A stretch of 64,000 nt of DNA. Origin: Paraburkholderia terricola. GTDB taxonomy: Bacteria; Pseudomonadota; Gammaproteobacteria; Burkholderiales; Burkholderiaceae. Position 1 is the stretch's first letter, and each line of letters starts with the position of its first letter. Both the position numbers and the translations under genes were made by a program. The notes under the pieces are model-generated. The model searched no databases. It saw nothing but the letters and a program-made list of their open reading frames with translations, and was not told the DNA's origin. Of the stretch, positions 48,101 through 56,626 are shown piece after piece. Location: the NCBI RefSeq assembly GCF_900142195.1, contig NZ_FRAB01000007.1:124001-188000 (forward strand). The letters run 5' to 3'.

Positions 48101-51100
48101 GTCCGCGCCCGCCGAATTGACGACGTTCGCGCCCGTCGCCGTCAATGCGCCCGCCGCCGCGAGCGTGCCGGCGTTCGTCAGCGTGCCGGTCGCGCTCACG
48201 CTCATGTCGCCATCGGCGTGCAGGTTGTTGGCCGCGCTGTTGGTGTAGTCGCCGAGGACCGCGAGCGACAGGTTGCGGCCCGCGACCATGTCGCCGTCGC
48301 CCGCTAGCGTACCGCTTGCCGCGATGTCGCGATTCGCGCGGATCGCACCGCCCGCGTTCGACAGCGAAGCGACATTGACCGACACATCCAACCCGCCCAG
48401 GATCGCGCCACCGTCATTGATCACAGCCGCGCCCGCCTGGTTCAGGTTCAGCGCCGTGCCGCCGAAGATCGTGCCGCCCGCGTTGTTCACGGCCTGCATG
48501 ACGTTCAGGTTCGCTGCGCCGCCCGCGACGAGATTTGCGCCCGCGTCGTTCGCCAGCGTCTGGGCGTTGAGCGTCACGTCGCCATTGCCGCCCAGCGTGC
48601 CGCCCGTGCTGGTCACGCTTGCGGCGGAAACAGTCGTCACGCCGTCGCCCGCGTTGGTCAGCCTGCCCGCCGTGTTGTCGAGGCTCGCCGCCGTCACGTT
48701 CACCACGCCGTGCGCGCCGTTGGCGGTCAGCGTGCCCCGTGCGTTCGACAGCGCGCCGCCCGCCGTCACCGACAGGTCGCCCGCTGTCTGCGCCGAGCCG
48801 TCCGTGTTGTCGATGCCGCTTTGAGCGGTGAGGGTCAGGCCGTCGTGGCCGTACAGTGTGCCGCTCCGGTTCACGATGTCCGAGGCCACGTCGACCTGAG
48901 CCGCTTTCTGCGCGGACAGCGTGCCGTGGGTGTTATCGAGGCGCTCCCCGCTGACGGCGAGCGCGCCGTTCGTCTGGAGCGTACCCGCGACGTTCGAGAC
49001 CGCCGCCGTCGCGCTCACGTCAAGCGAGCCTGTGCCCGCGTGCTGGAGCGTGCCGCTGTCATTCGCGACCGACCGGCCCGACACCGTCAGACTGTTCGCG
49101 TTCGAGGCGATCGTGCCGCCCGTGTTGTCGAGCGTGCCACCCGCGCTGACGGTCTGGTCGCTTGTGCCGTATTGCGTGAGCCTGCCGCTGCGATTGGTGA
49201 GGTCGCCCGATGCCGAGACAGCCAGCGTATCGCCTTCGATGCCGCCGCTCGTGTTGTCGATGGACGCCGCTGACACGGTGGTCGCCGCGCCTGACAGCGT
49301 GCCGGCCGCATTGTTCAGTGCGCCGGTCGTGGTGACATCGAGCGCGCCACCCGCGCCGATCGTGCCAGCGTGATTGTCGATGCCCTGCGCGCGAACCGTT
49401 GCATCGCTCGCCGCGCTGATTTTCCCCTGGTTCGCGAGCGTGCCCGCTGACGCACTCAACGCGCCGTTTGTGCCGATGGTGCCGCCCGTCCCGTTGACGA
49501 GCGCGCCCGTCGTCGTGAGGGTCATCCCGTCGCTGCCGAGCGACACGATGCGGCCCGCGGTGTTCTCCAGCGAACCGGTAGCGGCGGACAGTGCGCCCGC
49601 TGCCTGGATCGTTCCGCCCTGGTTCGACAGGCCGCCCGCCGACGTGACGTTGAGCGCGCCGCCCGAAACGAACTGACCGTCGCGGTTCGACACGTTCGCC
49701 GCCGTCACCTGGACCGACCCGCCGGACAGGTTGCCGTGGTCGTTGGTGAGCGTGCCCGCCGCGCTCGCGTCGAGCGCGCCGCCTGCCGTCGTCGTCGCAC
49801 CCGACAGGTCCAGGTCGCCACTGCTTGCCGCCAGCGTCAGCGTGCCATTCGCCGACGTGTTGCTGCCGGCGAGACTGACGGACGCGCCCTGGATCGTCGT
49901 GTTGCCGCCGCCTTCGTTACGGCCGGTCGCGCTGAGCGCACCCTGGGCGGAAACCGACAGGTCGCCCGCATTGGCAATCGTGCCGTCGCCGTTCACGCCC
50001 GCGCCGAGCGTACCGGTCGAGGCCACGCTGCCCGCAGTGACGGTCGTGTTCTGCTGCGCGGCGAGCACGCCGCTGTTCGTGATTGCGCCCGACGTGTCCG
50101 CCGTGACGTTCTGCTGCGCGTAGGTGGTGCCGGTGTTGTCGATGCCATCGCGAGCGGATACGTTGATGCTGCCGCTCGCGTTGGTCTGCCCCGCCAGCAC
50201 GAGCCTGCCCTGCGCGGTCAGGATCAGATCACCCGCCTGCGCCGCGAGCACGCCCCTGTTCGACACGCCAACGCCGTTCTCCGTACCGACCAGAACGATG
50301 CGGTTCGCGTACATGCCGCCCAGGTTGCTTACGTCGATCGACACACCCGGCGCCGGACCATCGCCCGCGATTGGGGTGGTCGTGAGCGTGTCGTGCCCGA
50401 CCGCATTCGCACCCGTGACGACATTCAGGTTCTTCGCATGGATCGCCGCGTTCGCCTGCACCGCGCGCGCGATCAGATCGACCTGATCGACGTTCGACGC
50501 ATTCAGCCCCGCGCCCTGCACGGTAATGTTGCCGCCCGTCACATTGAAACCCGTCAGCGAGCCGTCCGCGGCGAAGTTCGGCGTGCCCGTCGTCAGGATC
50601 GCGCGCGACGTGTTGATGAAGCCGCCGCCGTTCACGCTGATACCCGAGCCGTTCGCGATCACCACTTCCGCGCGCTGGCCCGCGACTTCCAGATGCCCGT
50701 TGATCTGGCTCGCCGCGCCGCTATTGACCTGGTTGACGATGATCCGCGCGGACTGGCCGGGGCCGAAGTTCGGGTTGCCGTTGATCATGCCCGCCTGCTG
50801 CGTCTGCACGATGGTCGGCGAGTTGTTCAGGATCGCGCCGCGCTGCTGCACGTCGAACTGGCCGTAGGTATTCACCGAAACACCGGCGCCGGACGGCCGG
50901 TTGATGTTCACCTGATCGAGACCGTTCTGCGTCTGGATGACGGAGGGCGCATGCGCGCCACCGGGAACGATCTGCGCGCCCGAGATCGCCGGCAATGCGC
51001 CGAGCAGCGCCAGGGCGGCGAAGGCGATCTGCCGCAGCGTGAATGGCGCGGTGTGACCGGCCGCATCTCTGCGGCTGTGCAACGTGGTCTGTCCGGCTTG

Positions 51101-51187
51101 CTTCCCCGTTGCGGTGGCGGTTTCCCCGACGGCGACCAGCATGCCTCTCAGTCGGCTGAACACCAGCCTGTGCGTTCCTCGGTTCAT
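42158..51187 (-). CDS. bcpA: BcpA/CdiA-type filamentous haemagglutinin exoprotein with C-terminal toxin
   Basis: 3009 residues. Residues 1-71 form an extended signal peptide ('SRLRGMLVAVGE' then 'IAFAALALLGALPAISGA'). A TPS secretion domain follows (about 75-330, 'NRPSGAGVSVNTYGQFDVQQ'). Long beta-helical repeats run to about 1500. A conserved central block near 1515-1660 ('DPRFTQYGRFISSDYMLGQL', 'KRLGDGLYEERLMRDQ') precedes more repeats ('LTGATIQAGGNAAIAAGRDL' type). The pre-toxin region ends with 'FNRQLHPDERQW' at residue 2701, the place where variable toxin domains usually begin. The last 300 residues are Gly/Ala-rich with hydrophobic stretches and no nuclease motif I recognise. It should deliver a contact-dependent toxin, exported by BcpB. 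Confidence 0.92.
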   Translation of the reverse strand: MNRGTHRLVFSRLRGMLVAVGETATATGKQAGQTTLHSRRDAAGHTAPFTLRQIAFAALALLGALPAISGAQIVPGGAHAPSVIQTQNGLDQVNINRPSGAGVSVNTYGQFDVQQRGAILNNSPTIVQTQQAGMINGNPNFGPGQSARIIVNQVNSGAASQINGHLEVAGQRAEVVIANGSGISVNGGGFINTSRAILTTGTPNFAADGSLTGFNVTGGNITVQGAGLNASNVDQVDLIARAVQANAAIHAKNLNVVTGANAVGHDTLTTTPIAGDGPAPGVSIDVSNLGGMYANRIVLVGTENGVGVSNRGVLAAQAGDLILTAQGRLVLAGQTNASGSINVSARDGIDNTGTTYAQQNVTADTSGAITNSGVLAAQQNTTVTAGSVASTGTLGAGVNGDGTIANAGDLSVSAQGALSATGRNEGGGNTTIQGASVSLAGSNTSANGTLTLAASSGDLDLSGATTTAGGALDASAAGTLTNDHGNLSGGSVQVTAANVSNRDGQFVSGGALNVTSAGGLSNQGGTIQAAGALSAATGSLENTAGRIVSLGSDGMTLTTTGALVNGTGGTIGTNGALSASAGTLANQGKISAASDATVRAQGIDNHAGTIGAGGALDVTTTGALNNAAGTLSGAATTVSAASIDNTSGGIEGDTLAVSASGDLTNRSGRLTQYGTSDQTVSAGGTLDNTGGTIASNANSLTVSGRSVANDSGTLQHAGTGSLDVSATAAVSNVAGTLQTNGALAVSGERLDNTHGTLSAQKAAQVDVASDIVNRSGTLYGHDGLTLTAQSGIDNTDGSAQTAGDLSVTAGGALSNARGTLTANGAHGVVNVTAASLDNTAGRLTNAGDGVTTVSAASVTSTGGTLGGNGDVTLNAQTLANDAGANLVAGGAANLNVMQAVNNAGGTIFGGTALNLNQAGAAVINDGGAILGGLDVSVNVASLSNAGGAIRANRDIAASGTLAGDGDMVAGRNLSLAVLGDYTNSAANNLHADGDMSVSATGTLTNAGTLAAAGALTATGANVVNSAGADINSSSTTVNAVGTLTNDGRIEGDTVTTSSATLANTGTVIGNNVTVNANDVRNTGAAAVIAGANSVRLYAQNSVTNADGALIYSAGNLEIAKDGTRDASGMLANQTGSLTNSAATIEADGDIDIAARTVSNVRTGVVTQAGTPQDAGSTTLTLWTGGMSVDDLGFYDSFDYPQWRWSPGAIGGESIGKLMTPITVTVPKSQVANLDATKQTLSLTQPLTDTYISATTPLVEVCNAHDFCSQQHVKATRTITSNATQYYNSITDNGSTYTITLWPDYDPKTNIRPDQVVVRTDLGSDSHDYVEMSRTSTTTTATDQLVSAGNAATLRAQGAIRINADGGSISNQSSTMAAGGDLVRRATGGSVNDTGIVLQQTVTQDSQSTFYWHQKTGGSNDTQVIGTGITQSTTSVDALPAIATSNQTVQTDARDISINSVNRQGQTVAGSGVAGGSADGTQTGTISGQSSRPQTVGGATGGIPNLKLPVSGLYTYNTAPGATYLVVTDPRFTQYGRFISSDYMLGQLGLDPQKIQKRLGDGLYEERLMRDQVTQLTGRTFLAGYTDNLAQYTALMNNGVAYAKAFGLEPGIALSPAQMQQLTTDMVWLVSQDVTLPDGSHQTVLVPQVYLAQSSTVDLAHSGALVAGNAVNLNASGDVNNSGHVSSNLATTIIGNNITNRGVIGSAGATAVAAVQDVRNTGGRIGGGDVVVQAGRDVVNETQTYGVSKSFGSNTLTGSVTGTGVDAIGTISATNSATVIAGRDVNLTGATIQAGGNAAIAAGRDLTVGTITLTSTQDVQTHDGLNGGHDRVTQNLGSAIVAGGNLATVSGRDTTFTGATVQAGGDAAMVAGNNLTVTAAKDTHEHREQSMGGSLSHHTSSSYDESVQGSNVSAGGNVTLAAGQSGGGNLAILGSSVTTDAAGTGGVRLVSTGDVTIGSVGETHDSQRWSHDERSGFLSKQKTTDAASSHQVIAQGSTVSGDTVTGAAGHDMTVSGSTIAATHDVTLAAGNNLTINTTQDTSESSHFHQEVKTGLGSSGGVGISYGKVDQKDTTHDSSVTQNGSLVGSTGGSVNLSAGADLHVTGSDLIAARNVTGTGANVIIDAATGTSHHDEVHEVSKSGFTLAVKAPLLDAISNTVDQARAASHGQDDRAAALHGMAAASSAIDAYGAGGGAVSAIADGGKPEAKIELSYGSSHSRNTFAEDSTTNQGSSVSAGGTAAFVATGNGTPGSGNLTIAGSNVNAHDVILAAKNQVNLVNTTDTDSTRSTNQSSSASVGISYGTQGFGVSASMSKAHGDANSDAAMQNNTHVTAANTATVISGGDTNIIGANVNGRQVNADVGGNLNIASVQDTMTSAAHQESTGGGFAISQGGGSASFSHTNANASGSYAGVNEQAGIQAGDGGFNISVKGNTDLKGAVIASDAEASKNVLSTGTLTFSDIENQSSYNAHSGGFSGGVTTGDGGANYGTHGPASSKNAGGGAPMLSQNDSGSDSATTRSGVSAGTISVTDATNQTHDVAGLNRDTSNTNGTVEKLPDVSNLLDRQADMMAAASAAGEAVSRRIGDFAQSKYDEAKANGDQTVMDAWKEGGTARAEMQAAGAALVTGLAGGNAIGGAAGAGIASIAGGRLNELSEAIAGSNPTGNADMNTALGSIVANVIATGAGAAVGGDAGAFSGYNVDRFNRQLHPDERQWAKDNAKAFAKFYSDQIGQTITEDQAQTMLLANGYRLVDAAASKGPGGNALAAAYINQNGGNLFTATPAEYNSPFLYSNKDGSLTPEQRALPGAVANPKLGLAIAGALAAPAVLPVLAAIPGAPIFGIDGALGSGAWASSTGTGVISAGINAGSQYYQNGTVNPIDVAIAAISGGVGASGKLGWNVFVNGVGGATGTVINNAVYGRNDSIIGSGITSGALSAVGYTTGKAAESWINSSLRPTINNANGWATSGIWSGSGWNLIQPNAMGVIGGSIGGGITQEAVTPLVPTPSIGGNKK

Positions 51188-51245
51188 TGCTGTTGCGCGA
51201 AATCAGTAACGGACCCGTAACGTAGTGGAACCCGACGAAGACCAC

Positions 51246-51261
51246 TGTCAAGGTTTGTCAA
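51246..51261 (-). promoter_or_regulatory. Paired -35-like boxes upstream of bcpA
   Basis: On the minus strand two consensus TTGACA hexamers occur ten bases apart (complements at 51246-51251 and 51256-51261), 59-74 bases before the bcpA ATG. No strong -10 follows at ideal spacing. The rest of the 333-bp gap (51188-51520) shows nothing else I can name. Confidence 0.4.
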
Positions 51262-51520
51262 CATCGGCCCGCGCGCAACACTTCACATCGAATCAACGTC
51301 GTCTGATTGACGGTTCTTCCAGCCCATGCGGGCGAAAAAAACGCACGACGCGGGCAAAGACTATCGCTGTTGTCGGCGTCTAACTTCTGCCAACGTTTTC
51401 TCCGCAACCCGCGTCGCGGCACACCCTACTGACACCACGCTGTCAGCAGCACCCCCGCACACTTCTCCTCACGCCATCCGGCGCTTTACCCGGCTTACCC
51501 GCCCGTCACAGGAGAATGTC

Positions 51521-51904
51521 ATGTCCGCATCATCCAAAGTTGTTGCATGGTTCGAGATTCCGTCGATCGACTTCGATCGCGCCGTTCGCTTTTACGAAGC
51601 CGCGCTCGACGTCGAACTGAATCGCCAGGAAATCGGCGGCCAGCCGATCGCGGTCTTCGGCTATGAAGAACCGGCGACGGGCGGCGCGATCGTCCACAGT
51701 CCGTCGATGACGCCCACCGGCGACGGCGTGCTCGTCTATCTGAACGCGCAGCCGACCGTCGACGCCACGCTCGCCCGTGTCGAGCAGGCCGGCGGCAAGA
51801 CCGACGGACCGGTGATCAAGCTGCCGCAGGACATCGGCTACATTGCGTTTTTCACGGATACGGAAGGCAACCGCCTCGGCCTGCATTCGCGGACCAACGG
51901 TTAA
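51521..51904 (+). CDS. VOC-family (glyoxalase/bleomycin-resistance fold) protein
   Basis: 127 residues. 'VVAWFEIPSIDFDRAVRFYEAAL' and 'GYIAFFTDTEGNRLGLHS' are the paired beta-alpha-beta-beta-beta ends of a VOC fold. Members include metal-dependent lyases, dioxygenases and binding proteins, and the metal ligands here are not obvious. AGGAGAA precedes ATG 51521. The next gene is a WYL-type regulator on the same strand, a pairing that suggests that regulator controls this gene. Confidence 0.9.
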   Translation: MSASSKVVAWFEIPSIDFDRAVRFYEAALDVELNRQEIGGQPIAVFGYEEPATGGAIVHSPSMTPTGDGVLVYLNAQPTVDATLARVEQAGGKTDGPVIKLPQDIGYIAFFTDTEGNRLGLHSRTNG

Positions 51905-52101
51905 CGGCGACACGACGCGGCGCGGCGCAGCGCTCACGTACAACGTGCACAGCCTGCACGGCAACGTCATGGCACCGTCCAAGGCCCGCGCAAGCGCCGC
52001 GCAACGGCTGAGCGTAGCGCAGACCAAAACGCAAACCGGAGCGCGGCATGCGGCGCTATCATCGCGGAACTGTTCCCGTCCTTTTCTACAAGACGCCCAC
52101 G

Positions 52102-52788
52102 ATGACGCGCCGCGCCGACCGCCTGTTCCAGATCGCCGAACTGCTGCGCGGACGGCGCCTGACCACCGCGCAACAACTCGCCGACTGGCTAAACATCTCA
52201 CTGCGCACCGTCTATCGCGACGTGCGCGATCTGCAACTGTCGGGGGTGCCGATCGAAGGCGAAGCCGGCATCGGCTACCGGTTGAGCCGCGCGGCGAGTC
52301 TGCCGCCGCTCACCTTCACCGCCGACGAACTGGCCGCGCTCGCAGCCGGCGCGCGGATGCTCGAATCGTGGGGCGGCGCCGGCTTTGCGAGCGGCGCGCG
52401 CGGGGCGCTCGCGAAGATCGCCTCGGCAATGCCCGCCGACAAGCGCGCGACGCTCGAACGCCTCGCGATCTTCGCGCCGTCGTTTCACATCAAGAGCGAT
52501 TTCTCCGCGCAACTGGACGCGCTGCATCGCGCGATCGATGCAAGACATGTGGTGAGCTTTGCCTATACCGACGTGAACGGCGCGGCGACCGAGCGCCGCG
52601 TCTGGCCGCTCGCGCTCGCCTATTGGGGCGCACGCTGGACCCTCGGCGCGTGGTGTGAATTGCGCGGCGACTTCCGCAATTTCGGGCTGGAGAAGATCCG
52701 GGATCTTCAGATGCGCGAACCCTATCCGGATCAGGAAGGCAGGCGGCTCGCGGACCTGTTGCGGCATGTGAACGCGAAGCCGAAGTAG
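52102..52788 (+). CDS. YafY-type HTH/WYL-domain transcriptional regulator
   Basis: 228 residues from ATG 52102 (the upstream extension has no family sequence). An HTH_11 DNA-binding region, 'RADRLFQIAELLRGRRLTTAQQ' with 'ISLRTVYRDVRDLQLSGVPI', opens the protein. A WYL domain follows from about residue 125 ('ARHVVSFAYTDVNGAATERRVWPLALAYW', 'WTLGAWCELRGDFRNFGLEKI'). WYL domains sense nucleotides or other small ligands. It lies 197 bp downstream of the VOC gene. Its target is inferred from this pairing only. Confidence 0.9.
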   Translation: MTRRADRLFQIAELLRGRRLTTAQQLADWLNISLRTVYRDVRDLQLSGVPIEGEAGIGYRLSRAASLPPLTFTADELAALAAGARMLESWGGAGFASGARGALAKIASAMPADKRATLERLAIFAPSFHIKSDFSAQLDALHRAIDARHVVSFAYTDVNGAATERRVWPLALAYWGARWTLGAWCELRGDFRNFGLEKIRDLQMREPYPDQEGRRLADLLRHVNAKPK

Positions 52789-52834
52789 AAATCGCGGCCC
52801 GCCGCGAGGCAAGCCGCGAATCGCCAACGCGTGC

Positions 52835-54289
52835 TTATTCGACCGCCTTCACCATATCCTCGATCACCTTCTTCGCGTCGCCGAACACCATCATCGTCTT
52901 GTCCATGTAGAAGAGATCGTTGTCGAGACCGGCGTAGCCCGCCGCCATCGAACGCTTGTTGACGATCACGGTGCGCGCCTTGTACGCCTCGATGATCGGC
53001 ATGCCCGCAATCGGCGACTTCGGGTCGTTCTTCGCCGCCGGATTCACCACGTCGTTCGCGCCGAGCACCAGCACCACGTCCACCTGACCGAACTCGCCGT
53101 TGATGTCGTCCATCTCGAACACCATGTCGTAAGGCACTTCGGCTTCGGCGAGCAACACGTTCATGTGACCCGGCATCCGTCCGGCCACCGGGTGAATCGC
53201 GTACTTCACCTCGATGCCCTTCTCGACCAGTTTGTCGGTCAGCTCCTTCAACGCATGCTGCGCGCGCGCCACCGCGAGACCGTAACCCGGCACGATCACC
53301 ACCGTTTCCGCGTTGCCGAGCATGAACGACGCATCGTCGGCCGAACCCGATTTCACCGGACGCTGCTCCGCCGCGCCGCCCGCCGCCGCCGCACCCGGCT
53401 CGTTGCCGAAGCCGCCGAGAATCACATTGAAGAACGAGCGGTTCATCGCGCGGCACATGATGTACGACAGGATCGCACCCGACGAGCCGACCAGCGAGCC
53501 CGCGATGATCAGCATCGGATTGTTCAGCGAGAAGCCGATGCCCGCCGCCGCCCAGCCCGAGTACGAATTGAGCATGGACACCACCACCGGCATATCCGCG
53601 CCGCCGATCGGGATGATGATCAACACGCCGAGCACGAACGCGATGATCGTCATGATGATGAACGGCAGCCACGACTGCGTGAGGAAAAAGATCACGCCGA
53701 AGCCGAGCATCCCGATCGCGAGCATGAGGTTGATCAGATGCTGACCGCCGTACACCACCGGCGCGCCCTGGAACAGCCGGAACTTGTACTTGCCCGACAG
53801 CTTGCCGAACGCGATCACCGATCCGGAGAACGTAATCGCGCCGACGAACGTGCCGATGAATAGCTCGACGCGATTGCCATACGGCAGAAAGCCCGGCACC
53901 GGGTTCTCGGGATCGATCAAGCCGAACGCCGAGGGCTCCGACACCACCGCATACGCGATGCAGACAGCGGCAAGACCGATCAGCGAGTGCATCGCCGCGA
54001 CCAGTTCCGGCATCTTGGTCATCTCGACGCGCGCCGCGACGAACGCGCCGACCGCGCCGCCGATCACCAACGCAACCAGCAGCAAGCCGAGCCCGAGGCC
54101 CAGATTCGAGCCGAGCGTGGTGGCCTGTTTGGCGATCAGCGCGATGGTGGTGAGGATCGCGATCGCCATCCCGACCATGCCGAAGGTATTGCCGATGCGC
54201 GCCGTCTTCGGATTGGACAGCCCCTTGAGCGCCTGAATGAAGCAGACCGACGCGACCAGATAAAGCAGCGTGACGAGGTTCAGGCTCAT
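52835..54289 (-). CDS. pntB: NAD(P) transhydrogenase subunit beta
   Basis: 484 residues. The first 180 residues carry membrane helices, and the C-terminal NADP(H)-binding domain has 'VVIVPGYGLAVARAQHAL', 'HPVAGRMPGHMNVLLAEA' and 'VLGANDVVNPAA'. The enzyme couples hydride transfer from NADH to NADP+ with proton entry. Its ATG shares one base with the stop of the preceding pntAB gene (TAATG). Three genes, pntAA-pntAB-pntB, make the complex, as in many alpha- and betaproteobacteria where the alpha subunit is split. Confidence 0.96.
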   Translation of the reverse strand: MSLNLVTLLYLVASVCFIQALKGLSNPKTARIGNTFGMVGMAIAILTTIALIAKQATTLGSNLGLGLGLLLVALVIGGAVGAFVAARVEMTKMPELVAAMHSLIGLAAVCIAYAVVSEPSAFGLIDPENPVPGFLPYGNRVELFIGTFVGAITFSGSVIAFGKLSGKYKFRLFQGAPVVYGGQHLINLMLAIGMLGFGVIFFLTQSWLPFIIMTIIAFVLGVLIIIPIGGADMPVVVSMLNSYSGWAAAGIGFSLNNPMLIIAGSLVGSSGAILSYIMCRAMNRSFFNVILGGFGNEPGAAAAGGAAEQRPVKSGSADDASFMLGNAETVVIVPGYGLAVARAQHALKELTDKLVEKGIEVKYAIHPVAGRMPGHMNVLLAEAEVPYDMVFEMDDINGEFGQVDVVLVLGANDVVNPAAKNDPKSPIAGMPIIEAYKARTVIVNKRSMAAGYAGLDNDLFYMDKTMMVFGDAKKVIEDMVKAVE

Positions 54290-54618
54290 TACGCGTTCCC
54301 CTTGGTCTTGTCCGCGATGAGTTTCTTCGGCTCTTTCTTGCGGAACATCTCCAGCATTCGCCGCGTCACGAGAAAGCCGCCGAACACGTTGACCGCCGCG
54401 AGCGCGACGGCGAGCGTGCCGAAGAACTTGCCGGGCGCGCCGAGCGTGAGGCCGGTTGCGAGCATCGCGCCGACGATCACGATCGCCGAGATCGCGTTGG
54501 TCACGGCCATCAGCGGCGTGTGCAACGCGGGCGTGACATTCCAGACCACGTGGTAGCCGACGTAAATCGCCAGCACGAAAATGATCAGATTGATGACGGT
54601 GTGGTTGAGCACTTCCAT
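54289..54618 (-). CDS. pntAB: NAD(P) transhydrogenase alpha subunit, membrane part
   Basis: 109 residues with three membrane helices ('[20 protein letters not shown]', '[20 protein letters not shown]', '[21 protein letters not shown]'). '[16 protein letters not shown]' is the conserved membrane motif of the PntA C-terminal part. AGGAGAAACGGCG precedes its ATG. It is separate from the NAD-binding part, which is the next gene upstream. Confidence 0.96.
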   Translation of the reverse strand: MEVLNHTVINLIIFVLAIYVGYHVVWNVTPALHTPLMAVTNAISAIVIVGAMLATGLTLGAPGKFFGTLAVALAAVNVFGGFLVTRRMLEMFRKKEPKKLIADKTKGNA

Positions 54619-54643
54619 CGCCGTTTCTCCTGGTGAATTCGTT

Positions 54644-55786
54644 TTATGTCTTGCGCGTGACTTCGCCGTCGCGGGCCAGCAACGTGGCCGCGACGATATC
54701 GTCCGCGAGATCGATGTTCAGGGCGCCTTCCGTCGTGATAATCAGCTTGAGGAAGTCGAGCAGGTTGCGTGCGTATAAAGACGACGCGTCGGCGGGCACC
54801 ATCGAGGCCAGGTTCGTATAGCCGACGATCGTCACGCCGTGTTTGCTCACGACCTGGTCCGCCTCGGTGAGCGGACAGTTGCCGCCGCGCCGGCCTTCGT
54901 ACTCCGCGCCGCGGCCCGCCGCCAGGTCGATCAGCACCGAGCCGGGTTTCATCGCCTGCACCGTTTCCACTGAGATCAGCGTCGGCGCGGCGCGGCCAGG
55001 AATCAGCGCGGTGGCGATCACCACGTCGGCCTGTTTCGCGCGCTCATGAACGAGCGCAGATTGCCGTTGCAGCCACGACGGCGGCATCGGCCGCGCATAA
55101 CCGCCGACGCCCTGCGCGGCTTCGCGCTCCTCGTCGGTTTCATAGGGCACGTCGAGAAACTTGGCGCCGAGCGATTCGATCTGCTCCTTCACCGCCGGAC
55201 GCACGTCGGACGCCTCGATCACCGCGCCCAGGCGCTTGGCGGTCGCGATCGCCTGCAAGCCCGCCACGCCCGCGCCGAGAATCAGCACGCGCGCCGCTTT
55301 CACGGTGCCCGCGGCGGTCATCAACATCGGCATGAAGCGCGGATAAAGCGTGGCCGCCAGCAGCACCGCCTTATATCCCGCGATGTTCGCCTGTGACGAC
55401 AACACGTCGAGGCTCTGCGCGCGCGTGGTGCGCGGCGCGGCTTCGAGCGCGAAGGCGGTGACGCCGGCTGCCGCGAGTTTCAACGCGTTTTCGGCGTTGA
55501 ACGGATCGAGCATGCCGATCAGCGTCGCGCCGCGCTTGAGGAGCGGCAGTTCGGCATCGGTTGGAGACTGCACCTTGAGGACGAGATCGGCGCCGAACGC
55601 CGTGGCCGCGTCGGCGATTTCGGCGCCGGCGGCTGTGAAGGCATCGTCAGGAAAGCTCGCGCCGGAACCGGCGCCGCTCTGGATGGTGACCCGATGGCCC
55701 TGGGCCACGTACTTCTTGACCGTTTCGGGCGTCGCGGCGACGCGGGTTTCGTGCGCGCGCGTCTCGGCTGGCACTCCGATGTGCAT
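54644..55786 (-). CDS. pntAA: NAD(P) transhydrogenase alpha subunit, NAD(H)-binding part
   Basis: 380 residues, homologous to alanine dehydrogenase. It shows the family start '[21 protein letters not shown]', the dinucleotide site '[22 protein letters not shown]' and the mobile-loop region '[13 protein letters not shown]'. It lacks the membrane helices of full-length PntA, which are supplied by pntAB 25 bp downstream. AGGAGGAAC precedes the ATG at 55786, a strong ribosome site. Confidence 0.96.
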   Translation of the reverse strand: MHIGVPAETRAHETRVAATPETVKKYVAQGHRVTIQSGAGSGASFPDDAFTAAGAEIADAATAFGADLVLKVQSPTDAELPLLKRGATLIGMLDPFNAENALKLAAAGVTAFALEAAPRTTRAQSLDVLSSQANIAGYKAVLLAATLYPRFMPMLMTAAGTVKAARVLILGAGVAGLQAIATAKRLGAVIEASDVRPAVKEQIESLGAKFLDVPYETDEEREAAQGVGGYARPMPPSWLQRQSALVHERAKQADVVIATALIPGRAAPTLISVETVQAMKPGSVLIDLAAGRGAEYEGRRGGNCPLTEADQVVSKHGVTIVGYTNLASMVPADASSLYARNLLDFLKLIITTEGALNIDLADDIVAATLLARDGEVTRKT

Positions 55787-55916
55787 CGTTGTTCCTCCTC
55801 GACTTCCTGTTTTACGACAGATCGCCGACGAGGCACGCCGGCTTACGAGTGCAACGGCTAACGCCTCACTTTAACCGAAACACGGGGGTGCGCAGAAATC
55901 GGGGACAATCCGGGGG

Positions 55917-55934
55917 CGCCCGGCCGGCCGGGCG
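55917..55934. repeat. 18-bp perfect GC palindrome between pntAA and nudJ
   Basis: CGCCCGGCCGGCCGGGCG is fully self-complementary. A direct repeat AGCCGGTCGCCC (56020-56031 and 56032-56043) lies nearby. These sit in the 300-bp divergent gap. No function is evident. Confidence 0.5.
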
Positions 55935-56086
55935 GCTTGCACATCGCAGCCGCTGCGTACGCAATCCCCGGCTCTCGGGCCCATGCGCCTGCCGCCAGCC
56001 AAGGCGAGCCGTCGCCCGCAGCCGGTCGCCCAGCCGGTCGCCCGCATTCCGGCAGCCCCCGCCCATAAACGGTAAAATGCGCAGCC

Positions 56087-56569
56087 ATGAAACCGGAAAC
56101 CTGGTTGCCGCACGTGACCGTCGCGGCCATCGTCGAGCGCGACGGGCGCTTTCTCATGGTCGAGGAAAATACCGCCGACGGCCTGCGCCTGAATCAGCCC
56201 GCCGGCCATCTGGAGGCGGGTGAAACGCTTCTGCAAGCGGTGATCCGCGAAACGCTCGAGGAGACCGCCCATCCCTTCGAACCCGAAGCGCTGGTCGGCA
56301 TGTACATGACGCATTTCGAGCGGCCCGGCAGCGAGGGGGTGACGTATCTGCGCTTCACCTATTGCGGCACGGGCGGCGAACCGAACGCGGAGTGCGCGCT
56401 CGATCCCGACATCGCCCGCACGCTATGGATGAGCGCCGACGAATTGCGCGCCTGCGCCGAACGGCATCGCACGCCGCTCGTCATGCAATGCCTCGACGAC
56501 TACCTCGCGGGCCGGCGTTTCCCGCTCGACTTCGTGCATACGCATTCGGTCGCGCAAAAACGGCCGTAG
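56087..56569 (+). CDS. nudJ: Nudix hydrolase, NudJ type
   Basis: 160 residues. The Nudix box is complete: Gly40, Glu46, Arg54, Glu55, Glu58 and Glu59 in 'GHLEAGETLLQAVIRETLEE'. NudJ-type enzymes release phosphate from nucleoside triphosphates and hydroxymethylpyrimidine diphosphate. The order nudJ-mnmA is conserved with E. coli. A TAAAAT box (56073-56078) lies only nine bases before the ATG and there is no Shine-Dalgarno sequence, so the mRNA may be nearly leaderless. Confidence 0.93.
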   Translation: MKPETWLPHVTVAAIVERDGRFLMVEENTADGLRLNQPAGHLEAGETLLQAVIRETLEETAHPFEPEALVGMYMTHFERPGSEGVTYLRFTYCGTGGEPNAECALDPDIARTLWMSADELRACAERHRTPLVMQCLDDYLAGRRFPLDFVHTHSVAQKRP

Positions 56570-56626
56570 GCTGACGAGCGGCCAACCCACGATCAATGAA
56601 GTCACGCAGTACCCAGTGAGCATCTT

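Noticed and set aside
55917..55934. An 18-bp palindrome as an operator of pntAA or nudJ
   Set aside because: It is composed only of G and C and sits far from recognisable promoter boxes. Such palindromes arise easily in GC-rich DNA.
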